A stretch of 64,000 nt of DNA from Sacculina carcini (GCA_916048095.2 OU696596.1:1265195-1329194), one strand, 5' to 3'. Shown: positions 46,101-54,300, counted from the stretch's first letter. Made by a program: numbers and translations. Notes: generated by a model from the sequence alone, not told the origin.

Positions 46101-47660
46101 AGTATTAACACTATTATATCAGTATTAACACTATTATATCAGTATTAACACTATTATATCAGTATTAACACTATTATATCAGTATTAACACTATTATATC
46201 AGTATTAACACTATTATATCAGTATTAACACTGCTATATCAGTATTAACACTATTATATCAGTATTACCAGTATTATATCAGTATTAACACTATTATATC
46301 AGTATTAACACTATTATATCAGTATTAACACTATTATATCAGTATTAACACTATTATATCAGTATTACCAGTATTATATCAGTATTAACACTATTATATC
46401 AGTATTAACACTATTATAGCAGTATTAACACTATTATATCAGTATTAACACTGCTATATCAGTATTAACACTGCTATATCAGTATTAACACTGCTATATC
46501 AGTTTTACCAGTAAATATATCAGTTGTACAAGTAAATATACCAGTTTTACCAGTAAATATATCAGTTATACAAGTAAATATATCAATTATACAGGTAAAT
46601 ATATCAATTATACAAGTAAATATATCAATTATACAAGTAAATATATCAATTATACAAGTAAATATATCAATTATACACAAATATATGGATTATACAAACG
46701 TGTTTGTTTTTATGTTTGTGTTTGTACATATTTTTATGTTTATGTTCATATGTTTTTGGGTTTATATGTTCATGTATCTATGTATGTTTATGTGTTTATT
46801 TATGTTTATATACACTTGTGTTTGTGGGTTTATTCATATACGTTTATGTCTATATATGTTTGTATGTTCAAGATTACATATGTTTGTGTCTGTATGTTTC
46901 CATATTAATGTATATGTTTGTTTGTATGTATGTTTTACCATGCTTATGTGTATGTGTGTTTCCATGTTTATATATATGTTTGCTGGTATGTTTCCCATGT
47001 GTATGTTTGTGCATTTGTGTGTTTATATGTATGTTTCCATGTACATGTATATGTTTGCATGTACGTTTCTCCTGCTTATGTTTATGTATATGTCTGGGCG
47101 TTTATGTGTGTTTCCATGTTTATATATATGGTTGCATTATGTATGTTTACCGTGCTTATGTATATGTTTGTATATTTGTACGTGTGTGTTTAGGTTTGTA
47201 TATATTTGTATATATGTTTATGTGTGTTTGTGTGTTTCAGTTGTGTGGTCGTTTATGTGTATGTATATGTGTTTGTTTGTGTTTGTGTGTTTCAGTTGTG
47301 TGGTCGTTTATGTGTTTGTTTGTGTTTGTGTGTTTCAGTTGTGTGTATGTGTATATATGTTTGTTTATGTTTGTGTGTTTCAGTTGTGTGTATGTATATA
47401 TGTTTGTTTGTGTTTGTGTGTTTCAGTTGTGTGCTCGTTTATCGCTACGTCCTGCCGACTACACTGCTATTAAACTGATGTTGGTGTGTGAAGTGATGTC
47501 GTGGCGTGCTCTCTCATCCTCTCCCTCATCCTCTTCCTCTACCTCATCCTCACTACACGCGCTCTGTCTTGATCGACTGTCTCGTGTGCCGCTAGATAAG
47601 ACACACGTTCACTCTCTCGCTCTCTTCCTCTCTAACTACAACATCCTGCCGGCACGCTGA
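35508..47660 (+). CDS. TADA2B: TADA2B (Ada2b) transcriptional adaptor, 11 coding exons, complete
   Basis: Chromatin adaptor that links the GCN5/PCAF acetyltransferase to Ada3 in SAGA-type complexes in the nucleus. Coding exons: 35508-35514, 36042-36139, 36833-36892, 37533-37671, 38752-38981, 40568-40643, 40984-41278, 42020-42107, 42686-42735, 43360-43600, 47427-47660. They sum to 1518 nt (505 aa plus TGA) with every phase consistent and GT/AG at every junction. ZZ finger at residues about 7-55 (Cys10, 13, 24, 27, 33, 36; His46, 50). SANT domain at about 62-110 (Trp68, Trp88). Central Ada2 region with AHVDMYV at about 208-214 and RYRRNGIT at about 302-309. SWIRM-like C-terminus from about 429 with [11 protein letters not shown]. 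The human protein is about 420 aa; the extra length lies mainly in the weakly conserved 310-428 linker, which contributes a 16-codon exon. The B paralogue is chosen over TADA2A because of YMPLRDD, the AHVDMYV block and the RYRRNGIT block. Introns are dominated by microsatellites and minisatellites. No AATAAA is evident in the first few hundred bases after the stop. Confidence 0.93.
35835..35998 (+). repeat. tRNA-derived SINE in TADA2B intron 1
   Basis: Pol III A box TAGCTCAGTGG at 35841-35851 and B-box-like GGTTTCGAATCC at 35884-35895 (one extra T), spaced as in a tRNA, then a non-tRNA body with GGCGCGCC...GCGCGCTTAAAACGCC and a short AACAACAA tail. It ends about 40 bp before exon 2. The body resembles the LINE 3' end at 5650-5720, suggesting a shared retrotransposition tail. 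Confidence 0.7.
36042..36139 (+). CDS. TADA2B: TADA2B exon 2, first half of ZZ zinc finger
   Basis: Starts after TTTTTGCAG and ends CTCCAG before GTTTGC. Encodes [20 protein letters not shown] and then DDFDLCLQ: five of the six ZZ cysteines. Phase 0 at its end. Confidence 0.93.
36450..36828 (+). repeat. (TG)n-type tract before TADA2B exon 3
   Basis: TGTGTG with TGCTTG and TTTG interruptions running right up to the acceptor of exon 3; replaces a pyrimidine tract. Confidence 0.95.
36833..36892 (+). CDS. TADA2B: TADA2B exon 3, second half of ZZ zinc finger
   Basis: Twenty codons ([20 protein letters not shown]), with the sixth ZZ cysteine and the two zinc-binding histidines. The acceptor is preceded by about 380 bp of (TG)n-type sequence with no pyrimidine tract; donor GTGAGT. 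Confidence 0.93.
37120..37235 (-). repeat. dispersed repeat family F, copy 3, inside TADA2B intron 3
   Basis: Reverse orientation: GTGCAAGTGCACTATTACCA CC, AAGCTAACCAAAAGATGTAG, AACCATTAATAAATGAATAA. Confidence 0.55.
37260..37530 (+). repeat. (TG)n / TCTGTC tract before TADA2B exon 4
   Basis: TGTGTGTCTGTC repeats up to the acceptor at 37532. Confidence 0.95.
37533..37671 (+). CDS. TADA2B: TADA2B exon 4, SANT domain
   Basis: Encodes the SANT/Myb-like domain ([20 protein letters not shown], then [15 protein letters not shown]). Acceptor TATGTGGCAG inside TG-rich sequence; donor GTACCT. Ends in phase 1 and is completed by AG of exon 5 to Glu102. Confidence 0.95.
37683..38038 (+). repeat. (AC)n-type tract at 5' end of TADA2B intron 4
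   Basis: ACACATATAAACACATACAA units beginning 12 bases after the donor. Complementary to the TG tract at the 3' end of the same intron. Confidence 0.93.
38128..38712 (+). repeat. (TG)n-type tract at 3' end of TADA2B intron 4
   Basis: TG-rich, interrupted, ending about 40 bases before the exon 5 acceptor. Confidence 0.9.
38752..38981 (+). CDS. TADA2B: TADA2B exon 5, SANT C-terminus to YMPLRDD block
   Basis: Encodes [20 protein letters not shown], then a Ser/Pro/Gly-rich stretch ([20 protein letters not shown]) and [10 protein letters not shown], matching the family. The last about 30 bases plus the donor GTATGT are copied six more times in tandem just downstream. Confidence 0.95.
38940..39632 (+). 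repeat. 97-bp array carrying exon 5 end and splice donor, 7 copies
   Basis: Unit: TTCATCTACATGCCGCTACG TGATGATTTCGAGAGG, donor GTATGTGTGTAATGTCC, then a CTCT-rich spacer. Copies start at about 38947 (the true exon end), 39045, 39142, 39239, 39338, 39439 and 39538. The copies are nearly identical; the sixth has GGTGTGTG at the donor. Confidence 0.95.
40568..40643 (+). CDS. TADA2B: TADA2B exon 6
   Basis: Encodes [20 protein letters not shown] then EEIDT, the acidic stretch following YMPLRDD. Acceptor GTGTGTAG at the end of a TG tract; donor GTATTA. Ends in phase 1. Confidence 0.9.
40984..41278 (+). CDS. TADA2B: TADA2B exon 7, central Ada2 helical region
   Basis: Encodes [27 protein letters not shown] and an Arg-rich helix region up to VKELIR. 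The acceptor is CGCAACAG, with joining codon G+CT = Ala. Uses more GC-rich codons than the surrounding exons. Donor GTGTGT; the intron after it is a pyrimidine-rich minisatellite. Confidence 0.92.
41290..41660 (+). repeat. pyrimidine minisatellite, TADA2B intron 7
   Basis: TTACTGTCTTTCTTCTTCCT GTCTCTTT, about 27-29 bp, roughly 10 copies starting 12 bases after the donor of exon 7. Confidence 0.85.
42020..42107 (+). CDS. TADA2B: TADA2B exon 8, RYRRNGIT block
   Basis: Encodes [20 protein letters not shown] then [10 protein letters not shown], the conserved block of Ada2b. Acceptor GGGTGTAG after a TG tract; donor GTGCCA followed within five bases by an (AC)n tract. Confidence 0.93.
42113..42345 (+). 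repeat. (AC)n tracts at 5' end of TADA2B intron 8
   Basis: Pure (AC)n from 42113 (five bases after the donor) to about 42143, further AC at 42150-42172 and 42288-42343. Confidence 0.95.
42404..42678 (+). repeat. (TG)n tracts at 3' end of TADA2B intron 8
   Basis: TG blocks at 42407-42440, 42486-42520 and 42650-42675, the last ending at the exon 9 acceptor. A 12-base G run at about 42576. Confidence 0.95.
42686..42735 (+). CDS. TADA2B: TADA2B exon 9, linker
   Basis: Sixteen codons plus two bases ([16 protein letters not shown]). No conserved motif, but it has an acceptor (GGCTGTAG), a strong donor (GTGAGT) and the exact phases needed to join exons 8 and 10, so skipping it would break the frame. 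Confidence 0.7.
43100..43358 (+). repeat. three-copy repeat before TADA2B exon 10
   Basis: TGTTTGTCAATGTGTGTGTG, TTATTAATTTTGGCTATTAT, TTGTTATTGTTTCTTGTG: about 110, 80 and 75 bp copies, the last running into the acceptor TTTTGTGCAG. Confidence 0.85.
43360..43600 (+). CDS. TADA2B: TADA2B exon 10, linker to start of SWIRM-like region
   Basis: Read in the frame set by exon 9: Ser/Asn-rich linker, then [20 protein letters not shown] leading into the C-terminal domain. Donor GTCAGT. Another frame of the same exon ([13 protein letters not shown]...) looks protein-like but hits a stop at about 43524 and cannot join exon 11. Confidence 0.82.
43601..43942 (+). repeat. 20-bp-type array at the donor of TADA2B intron 10
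   Basis: Starts at the donor itself: GTCAGTTTTAACACTGCTAT is unit-like. AACGAGCTGTCAGTTTTAAC ACTG, i.e. exon end plus donor, is repeated at 43869-43892. Confidence 0.85.
44360..44830 (-). pseudogene. degraded ORF inside the intron-10 transposon
   Basis: Minus-strand translation yields broken stretches such as [38 protein letters not shown] and a Lys/Arg-rich acidic tail, interrupted by several stops. It looks like the C-terminal part of a decayed transposase-type gene. Family not identified. Confidence 0.35.
44863..44945. repeat. long palindrome (hairpin)
   Basis: Two near-perfect arms of about 38 bp (GGGGCATATTACGATCGGTG ... and its reverse complement ending ATGCCCC) around a CTACACT loop. 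Built from the GATCGTCAATT motif that recurs through the element. Confidence 0.85.
45315..46682 (+). repeat. 20-bp minisatellite in TADA2B intron 10
   Basis: About 65 copies of TATCAGTATTAACACTATTA with CTGCTA, ACCAGTATTA and, towards the end, TATACAAGTAAATATATCAA variants. Same unit family as 43601-43942 on the other side of the transposon. Confidence 0.97.
46683..47229 (+). repeat. TG-rich tract, TADA2B intron 10
   Basis: Irregular TGTTTATGTGTATGT repeats. Opens long frames rich in Cys, Val, Tyr and Phe that are not genes. Confidence 0.9.
47230..47440 (+). repeat. 43-55-bp array carrying the exon 11 acceptor, 5 copies
   Basis: GTGTGTTTCAGTTGTGTG occurs with AG ending at 47240, 47295, 47338, 47383 and 47426 (the true acceptor). 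The first two decoys also keep GTCGTTTAT, matching the exon 11 start CTCGTTTAT. Confidence 0.95.
47427..47660 (+). CDS. TADA2B: TADA2B exon 11, SWIRM-like C-terminus and stop
   Basis: Encodes [20 protein letters not shown], a serine-rich insert, then [16 protein letters not shown] and TGA. Matches the C-terminal domain of Ada2b apart from the serine run. The acceptor TTTCAG and the first exon bases are present four more times upstream (47240, 47295, 47338, 47383). Confidence 0.9.
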   Translation: MCARLSLRPADYTAIKLMLVCEVMSWRALSSSPSSSSSTSSSLHALCLDRLSRVPLDKTHVHSLALFLSNYNILPAR

Positions 47661-47778
47661 CACTGTGTGTGTTTGTATGTGTGTGTGTGTGTGTGTGTGT
47701 TTGTAGGCGCATGTGTGTTTTAGGTATGTATGTTTGTGTATGTATATGTATTTGTGTGTGTATGTTTGTGTGTACATT

Positions 47779-48060
47779 AGTGGTTCTTAACCTTTTTTCA
47801 GTGTTTGTGCACTTTTCTCAAAACAGCAGTCAATTCTCACACTTCTCTGGGTTTTTAATAGCTGTGTGTTGAAAAAATTATAAAAAATACAAACGACGTA
47901 ATAACAAAATTCTTTTTTGTATTCAATATTCATTCATACAACTTTGAGTCCGTTTAATTTTCCTTTAATTTTTTTCCGGGAGAAACATTTAGCACAGTTA
48001 AAACATATTAATGCGTATAATTTTTCACAGTAATTCTTCACCCCCCCATTAAGAACCAAC
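47779..48060. mobile_element. hAT-like remnant downstream of TADA2B
   Basis: Starts AGTGGTTCTTAACC and ends CCATTAAGAACCAAC (inverted). The internal CACAGTTAAAAC and TTTTTCACAGTAA segments recur at 24297-24480, and a further related piece lies at 31670-31870, so this is a small family. Confidence 0.55.
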
Positions 48061-48473
48061 ATATGTAAATGTGTTTGTATGTGTGTATTTGTTTTATTTC
48101 CAAATTAATCTTTGTTTAACTGAGTCCCTAAATTTATCACACATTTTCTGCTATGTATTTTCAATTAATTTCGTACAATATAATTTTATAGTTGTTTATT
48201 TTGTGCTCAATTCATTCATTCACTGCTAACTTCATCAATCTTTCCGTATTTTCTGCTTTTTCTCACTAATTTTCATTCGTTATATTGTTTTGTGATTATT
48301 TCTGAATTCTGGCGATTTTTATTAATCGTATATCACCAGTTTACTTTTTACAGTAATTTTTGTCATATATTATCTGTATTTTTTCCCGATAGAAAACTTC
48401 CCGTTGTGTGATCAGTATAGAAAGAGAGGTACATTATTGGAGTTAGCACGTGTGTTCAACACAATATTATCAC
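48061..48473. other. AT-rich DNA after TADA2B
   Basis: No AATAAA or clear gene end seen; T-rich unique sequence. Confidence 0.4.
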
Positions 48474-48676
48474 TTTCTCGTAGTAATGATCATAGTTTTT
48501 ACGTTTGTGATAATACTTGGTCTCATAATGGCGTTCATACCTTCTTCTATCGCCTTGTTCTTCTTCCATTCTTCTCTTATCCAACTTCCTAGCAAATTCC
48601 AAATTTTCCGGCTCTGAAACTGATAATTCATCTTTTTTATCATCATTATTCATATCTTCATCTTGATGAAATTCAG
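48474..48676 (-). CDS. candidate exon, charged, unrecognised
   Basis: Minus strand: acceptor GATTTTGCAG, then EFHQDEDMNNDDKKDELSVS, EPENLEFARKLDKRRMEEEQ and RRYERHYETKYYHKRKNYDH, with possible donor AGAAA|GTGATA (phase 0) or a stop shortly after. Acidic then basic, probably helical. It might be a downstream exon of the gene at 49.6-50.0 kb, although that exon appears to contain a stop. Function unknown. Confidence 0.42.
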
Positions 48677-49627
48677 CTGCAAAATCTCGTGACTACACAA
48701 TCATACATCCTTCTCTTGTACCACATCCATATTGTTATATAGTACTAGACTGTTTGCACACGATATTTTGAACACACACACACACACACACGTATATATC
48801 CTTCTTAGCTTGCACTTTTCAAGTTTGTCTTTCTCCTGAATTTCTTTCACTGTGCTGTTTGTTGTGTTTTTGGGTTTCGTTTGGCAGTGTTTTTGTTGTT
48901 GTTTGTTTGTTATTTGTTAGTTGTAGTTGTGTGTGTGTGTGTATGTTAGCAGAATAACACACACGCGCGCGTGTTAATATTCTGCCTTTCTGGAACTGTG
49001 TTATTTTATTATTATTATTATTATTATCGTGTCATATTTCTTCCGTTCTGTATGTATGTCTGTGTGTGTGTGTGTGTGTGTGTATGTTGTGTTGTTGTAT
49101 GTTTTATCACTCGTCTTGTCCGTTTCTTCCTCTCATCTTCCTTCAATCTGTGTCAACACGCTCTAGCATATTCCGTGTGACGTCACGTACAAGATTTGAG
49201 TACATATTTGTGTGTATGTGTGTTAATTGAAATTGGTGTGTAGTATAGATATTGACGCATTTAGTCTGCGTTATCTGTATTGAGTAGTGAACGCTCATAT
49301 TTGTGTGTGTGTCTGAAATACAGTCAATATGAGCTGTGTGAAAATTGTTGTTTGTCGTTTTTCTTTTGTTTGACATTTTCGCTATTTCACAATTTTTGTT
49401 GCTGGAAATATTCCTCGTTGTCACATATAGAGAAGAATTCGCAAAATGAGCAGTTTATTGCTTTGCTTTCTACCAATTTCGTTTCGTCGAGCAAGAAAGT
49501 ATGACACAGGAATTATTCAACATAGAAACATGTTTTATATTCAGGTAGTTAGATATACACTCACATACACGTTCATATTTGTGTTGATATTGAGAGTGAG
49601 AGAGATGGGAGTGATGTTGGATGCTTG

Positions 49628-50029
49628 TCACGTGGCACTGAAAGTTACGACAATTTGTTCTACAAGTTCGTCAAGTTCTCGTGACAATTCTTGATGACAT
49701 CCCTGAAGAAATTGTTCAACACACTGGATATTGTCGGTCTCACTGTGAAGTTCACTGGATGATTTCTGGTCTTCTATGGTGCTGGTGTTAGAATGAGAGC
49801 TCATCTTGTCCGTCTTATTCTTGGAGTCCATCTCCACCGTTTGTTTCTCTATCACATCTTTTTTCGCTGACTTGTTCTTTGTTGTAGTAGTATTGGTGGT
49901 TGTTTGATCACTGTTTCTTCCCTTCTTCTTATAATCAGCATTTCTGCCAGCTTTAGTTTGAGTCAATCGGGAAACAGGGGCTGGCATATCGGTGTTTGAT
50001 AATTCTCCTCTTCTTTCGTACTGGCAGAT
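49628..50029 (-). CDS. candidate terminal exon, Lys/Thr/Glu-rich, unrecognised
   Basis: Minus strand, open for 134 codons: ICQYERRGELSNTDMPAPVS, a basic Thr/Asn/Lys-rich middle (TTTNTTTTKNKSAKKDVIEK) and an amphipathic end (QFLQGCHQELSRELDELVEQ) before TGA at 49628-49630. An in-frame stop just before the start suggests a splice acceptor at GTGTGTGAAAG. Length and composition are unusual for this AT-rich DNA, so coding is plausible. Family not recognised. Lies between TADA2B and papilin on the opposite strand. Confidence 0.45.
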   Translation of the reverse strand: MCQYERRGELSNTDMPAPVSRLTQTKAGRNADYKKKGRNSDQTTTNTTTTKNKSAKKDVIEKQTVEMDSKNKTDKMSSHSNTSTIEDQKSSSELHSETDNIQCVEQFLQGCHQELSRELDELVEQIVVTFSAT

Positions 50030-51370
50030 CTTTCACACACACAAGCACAGCTACGGATATATGAAAATTTGAATACAAATTCAGTATTTTACTCGCCGAA
50101 ATTTTATTTTGTTTAATTTCATCACCTTGTCACTGTCGGCATCCTCTGATTTATTAATATTAAAGTAGAATTAATTAAATATTTCGGTGGATGGGAAATA
50201 TTGGCGTTTTTTCTCTATAAAGTACAACTTTACCACGAGTCCACGTGCTTGTTTTCATAGTGTTTGGCGGTCACGAAATGTATGTGTGTGCGTGTATGTG
50301 TGTGTGTATGTGTGTGTGTGTGTGTGTGTGTGTATGTGGGGCTTCATTTGTGGTCTTGTCTTGTTTCGCTGACATCATTGTAGTCCAAAGTTTTTCAATT
50401 TTCTACCCAGTATGTTACCTCTTTCACAAAATGTTGTCAACACTGAAATATACATTGCTAAACGGAAACACGAGTGATAATTTCCTTCAATATCCTAGAA
50501 AAATTGCTAAATTACCCCCAGGTTGGGAAACAATGTCTTACATGCATTCTAGTTTTTATTACTGAACCGCTGACAAATGCACGGTCTAGTTTGATTAATT
50601 TTCACACAGCGAAATAACGTGACTAGTATTTTGACCACCTCTCATCCGGCACAATTTATCACTATATGTATACCGTTGTTTTTATCACAATCTCGTGATT
50701 CATGTATGCAGCATCTTCCTGTGACTTATCTCTTGCAACGCGCATTGTGGCAGTTTAATGGTCTAATCTTCATGTTAATGGTCTAATATTATTACTCTTC
50801 TGTTTGTTTATTGATGATCAAAGTGCATGGACCTGTAGCGGCATGTAATTCATAGCGTTCAAACGCTCTTGTCATTCCAGTTTGTTGGTTAATTTCAGTA
50901 ATATATGATCAATAACAATAGCGAAACAGCTTAGAAAGAGAGAGGACTAAAGGAAGAGGTAAAGCAGTTGCTCTTCTACTCTCATTCTTTGCTCAATTCT
51001 GCTTCTACCACTGACACAGGGGGGTTGTATAGCTAATATAACTGAAATTTAACTGTATCAACCTGACTATGTGTTTGTGTGTGTGTATTGGTGTGTTTGT
51101 GTTTGTGTGTGCATACTCAACTGTACATCGATATTTTGCCATGTTCATTCTCTCTCTCTCTCTCTTGCTCTCTTGCTCTGTCTTCCAGTTTCTCATATTT
51201 CTCATTTGCTCAAAGTTTATCACAATCTCGTGATTCATGGATGCAGCATCTTCCTGTGACTTATATCGATTATAATTTTGCAGCGTTTCTCTGTTAATTT
51301 TGTGATACAAACAATAATAATAATAATGAACTTATTTGTCTTTCTGAGTTTCTCAATGGCGGTCAAGATG

Positions 51371-51401
<31 letters not shown>

Positions 51402-51908
51402 CTTGAATTATGGACCCCTCACTACAACTCACACTCTCACACCAACGTACACTTAAACTTGTCTGTCTGTGTGTGTGTGTGTGTGTAAACAGACATGTCT
51501 AGATACATCGAGGAATGCTCATGTATCATGAACGTGTAAACACACACACACACACAGACAGACACACACGGATATACACACGGCTAATGCTTGGAGGTGA
51601 TACACAATGACACGGGCACAGTTATGTGTCGGTATCATGAGAGAAAAATGTATGGATAAACACCCTCCACTAGCACTGGCAACATGTTTGCACACACACA
51701 CACACGCATACACAGTGAGAGTGTGTATGTGAGAGTGTAGCTGGATAACAGAAGAAGCATTGACATACTGATTCGTGTGCATAAACAGTTATGTGGTGGT
51801 TGTCATGTTTGAAGTTGTGTGTGTCAGTGTGTGTATCTGTACTAAACACACACTGACACAAACACACACACTGACACACACACACACACACTGACACACA
51901 CACACACT

Positions 51909-51943
<35 letters not shown>

Positions 51944-52009
51944 CCACACAGAAAGTGAAAGGTAAAGAAAGAAGAGAGATAATTTACACCTTATAATCAT
52001 CACTAGTAT
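50030..52009. other. no supported gene; microsatellites and a duplicated 50-bp segment
   Basis: TG tracts at 50281-50336, 51370-51398 and 51470-51486, CA tracts at 51540-51558 and 51850-51938. CACAATCTCGTGATTCATG plus GCAGCATCTTCCTGTGACTT occurs at about 50688-50734 and again at 51220-51266. Confidence 0.5.
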
Positions 52010-52264
52010 AGACAATGTTCTCTAGAGTATAATACGATTTCATCATGAAAAATTTCTTAGTGTTCTTTTAAAACAGGGATAGAAGTGATAGAACGTAGTG
52101 TTGGGGAGAGCTTATTGTAAATACGGGGTCCTAAGATAGAGAAACAACGATTATAGTGAGTATGTCTAGAAGGAAAAGCAGGTTCCAGTAAGAGACGAGA
52201 ATCATCAGATGACCATAAGTGTACGAGCAGATTTCTTGAAGGATAGAAGCTCAAATAATTCATA

Positions 52265-52265
<1 letters not shown>
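52010..52265 (-). mobile_element. truncated LINE reverse-transcriptase C-terminus
   Basis: Minus strand reads SSDDSRLLLEPAFPSRHTHY NRCFSILGPRIYNKLSPTLR SITSIPVLKEH, the standard C-terminal region of non-LTR retrotransposon ORF2. A frameshift at about 52070 separates it from the continuing LKNTKKF. Truncated at a CA microsatellite on its 5' side. Confidence 0.65.
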
Positions 52266-52303
<38 letters not shown>

Positions 52304-52339
52304 TGTTTGTATGTGATTTGTATGTGTTTCTAGTAATTT

Positions 52340-52468
52340 TTAGGTTTGCAATACCACAAATGTATATATATTATGTATACGAAAGAGGCTTAGATTGAGT
52401 CTCTCAAAATTGTTTAATCTCAATGTTGTTATGTATATGTTGGCAATAAACGAACTGAACTGAACAAG
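52340..52468 (+). mobile_element. retroelement 3' tail
   Basis: Ends TGGCAATAAACGAACTGAAC TGAAC: a polyadenylation-like AATAAA followed by a short (CTGAA)n tail, typical of the 3' end of CR1/L2-type elements. Confidence 0.4.
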
Positions 52469-53179
52469 TCGTTTGTATGAAATTATGTGCACGGGTTCAG
52501 AATCAATTTTTGCTCTAGTGTCTTGGCTAACTAACTTTGGGTAATTCACCCTCTTCGGGTAATTTACTCCAATTTTTCCCCAGGGGTAAATTAGCAATTT
52601 TTCCGGGGTAATACGAGAGGAAATTATCTCTAGTGTTTCAGTTTGGCCATATATATTTTAATGTTGACAACACTTTGTCAAAAGGGTAACATTCTTAATG
52701 TGGCAGGCTAAATTTGGTTACAACGTGAAAAAGTTTGGGATTTACATGAGCGAAATTTATGTCTCATTAGTATATTAGTTTCTTGTTGTTTGGTGTCTAG
52801 TGTCTTTCAGTTTGTCAAATCCATCATGATTTATGCATGATGGTCAGTATACGCCCACAACAACATATTGATTACAGAAACAATAAAACAAATATTACAA
52901 TCAGTGTGCTTAATATGGACAGTGTTTGTTTTTTACACAAATCACAGTTATAAGCGATTTTTTGCCGGTTTAACTTAGGATGTGATGGATGTAGAATATC
53001 TACAAGACTTCACCCATGTCAGTGTCATATTAATGTTTATTTAATCTTATTGGAGCTGAGTTCTTGATGTCTTTCTGTCTCCTGCTTCTAGCAGCGTCTA
53101 CACTTCTACTACTTTTGTTCTATACACACTCACACTCACACACACATACAGGGAATTTTAATGTTAATCTCGTGAAGGG

Positions 53180-53380
53180 AATAATTCAGACAGGGGCGGC
53201 GATAGGGGTTTTCCGGTGGGAGACTAAGGAAAAATATGCGGGGGCTTGGCGAATCATAAGGAAACATGAGGAAACATATGGAACTACACTTGAAATGTTA
53301 ATTGTGATGATTTTTAGTGGGGTTAAGGGGGTTCAGTCCCTCAGAACCCCTCCCCCCTGTCTCGGCCACTTATTTTAGCT
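53180..53380. mobile_element. probable DNA-element remnant
   Basis: CAGACAGGGGCGGCGATAGG at the left and CCTCCCCCCTGTCTCGGCCA at the right, imperfect inverted ends, with internal GGGGTTAAGGGGGTTCAGTC. No coding capacity. Confidence 0.4.
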
Positions 53381-53444
53381 GTTTTGCTGGTTTGGTTAGT
53401 AGTAGTATAATAGCATGTGACTTTATCTCACTTCATTCGTTCGT

Positions 53445-53695
53445 TTTCTTCATGTTCCTCATGTTTTTCATGTTCTTCATGTTCCTCGTGATCATATTCT
53501 TTATGTTTTTCGTGTTTTTATATGTTCTATATGTTCTTAACATTTTTCATGTTCTTTATGTTCTTCTTGTTCTTCTTGTTCTTCTTGTTCTTCTTGCTCT
53601 TCTTGTTCTTCGTGTTTTATATGTTCTTCATGTTCTTTATGTTCTTAACATTTTTCATGTTCTTTATGTTCTTGTTCTTCGTGTTCTTTGCTGTC
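53445..53695 (+). repeat. T-rich short array (TTCATGTTC-like)
   Basis: Irregular TTCATGTTCTT, TTCTTGTTC and ATGTTCTTTATG units; ATGTTCTTAACATTTTTCAT is duplicated at about 53530 and 53640. Confidence 0.8.
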
Positions 53696-54039
53696 TTTTC
53701 TTCACGATGTACTGACACACTGACGCATACGTATATATATCAGATCTTAGCTAGCTCAGACACGCTTCATCTTCAGGTCCCATGTCCGTTCCACTCTTAT
53801 TTGTTTACGAATACACCACTGTATGTGTGTTGGTGTGTGTGTTGGTGTGTGTGAGGGGTAAGTGTTAGTGGTGTTGTTGGTGTCATCTCACGTGCGTGTC
53901 TGGTTCCACTGCGACGTATCTCATCATCAATGTGCACACTACCATCATGAAAGTTGTCTTTTCGCTCAGGTGAAGTAACTGCTAGTAATTATTATTATTA
54001 TTATTATTAATTACAGACATCCTTAGACAGACAGACATG

Positions 54040-54300
54040 AGATGGTTTATTATTTATTGTTATTTACTCATTATTTTCTTTTCCAACTTTCTTTCTAGAA
54101 TTTTTTCTTTTCGAACTCTCTGAATCTTTTGGGCGCTTCCGGTACATGGGGCCACCTTAGGGTGGTAATAGTGCTTGCACTCTTCCCATGCTACTGGATT
54201 TGTCTGTAATTAATAATAATAATAATCCAGTAACATGAGAAGAGTGCATGAGTACTTTTACCACCCTGCGGTGGCCCCATGTATATTGGAAGCGCCTAAA
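54040..54300. repeat. dispersed repeat family F, two copies head to head (palindrome)
   Basis: Forward copy 54040-54215 (GGGCGCTTCCGGTACATGGG, AGGGTGGTAATAGTGCTTGC, CATGCTACTGGATTTG) faces an inverted partial copy 54222-54300 (ATCCAGTAACATGAGAAGAG, TTTTACCACCCTGCGGTGGC, TTGGAAGCGCCTAAAA). Arms of about 75 bp around an (AAT)n spacer. Confidence 0.75.

Noticed and set aside
45315..46682. CRISPR-like array
   Set aside because: Units are contiguous with no spacers; it is a eukaryotic minisatellite.
46685..47473. 262-aa and 318-aa ORFs before TADA2B exon 11
   Set aside because: TG-rich intron sequence; only the end of one frame (from 47427) is exon 11.
50350..50565. + strand frame ending AKLPPGWETMSYMHSSFYY, suggesting a WW domain
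   Set aside because: Only LPPGWE resembles a WW start; the second Trp and the rest are missing and a stop follows.
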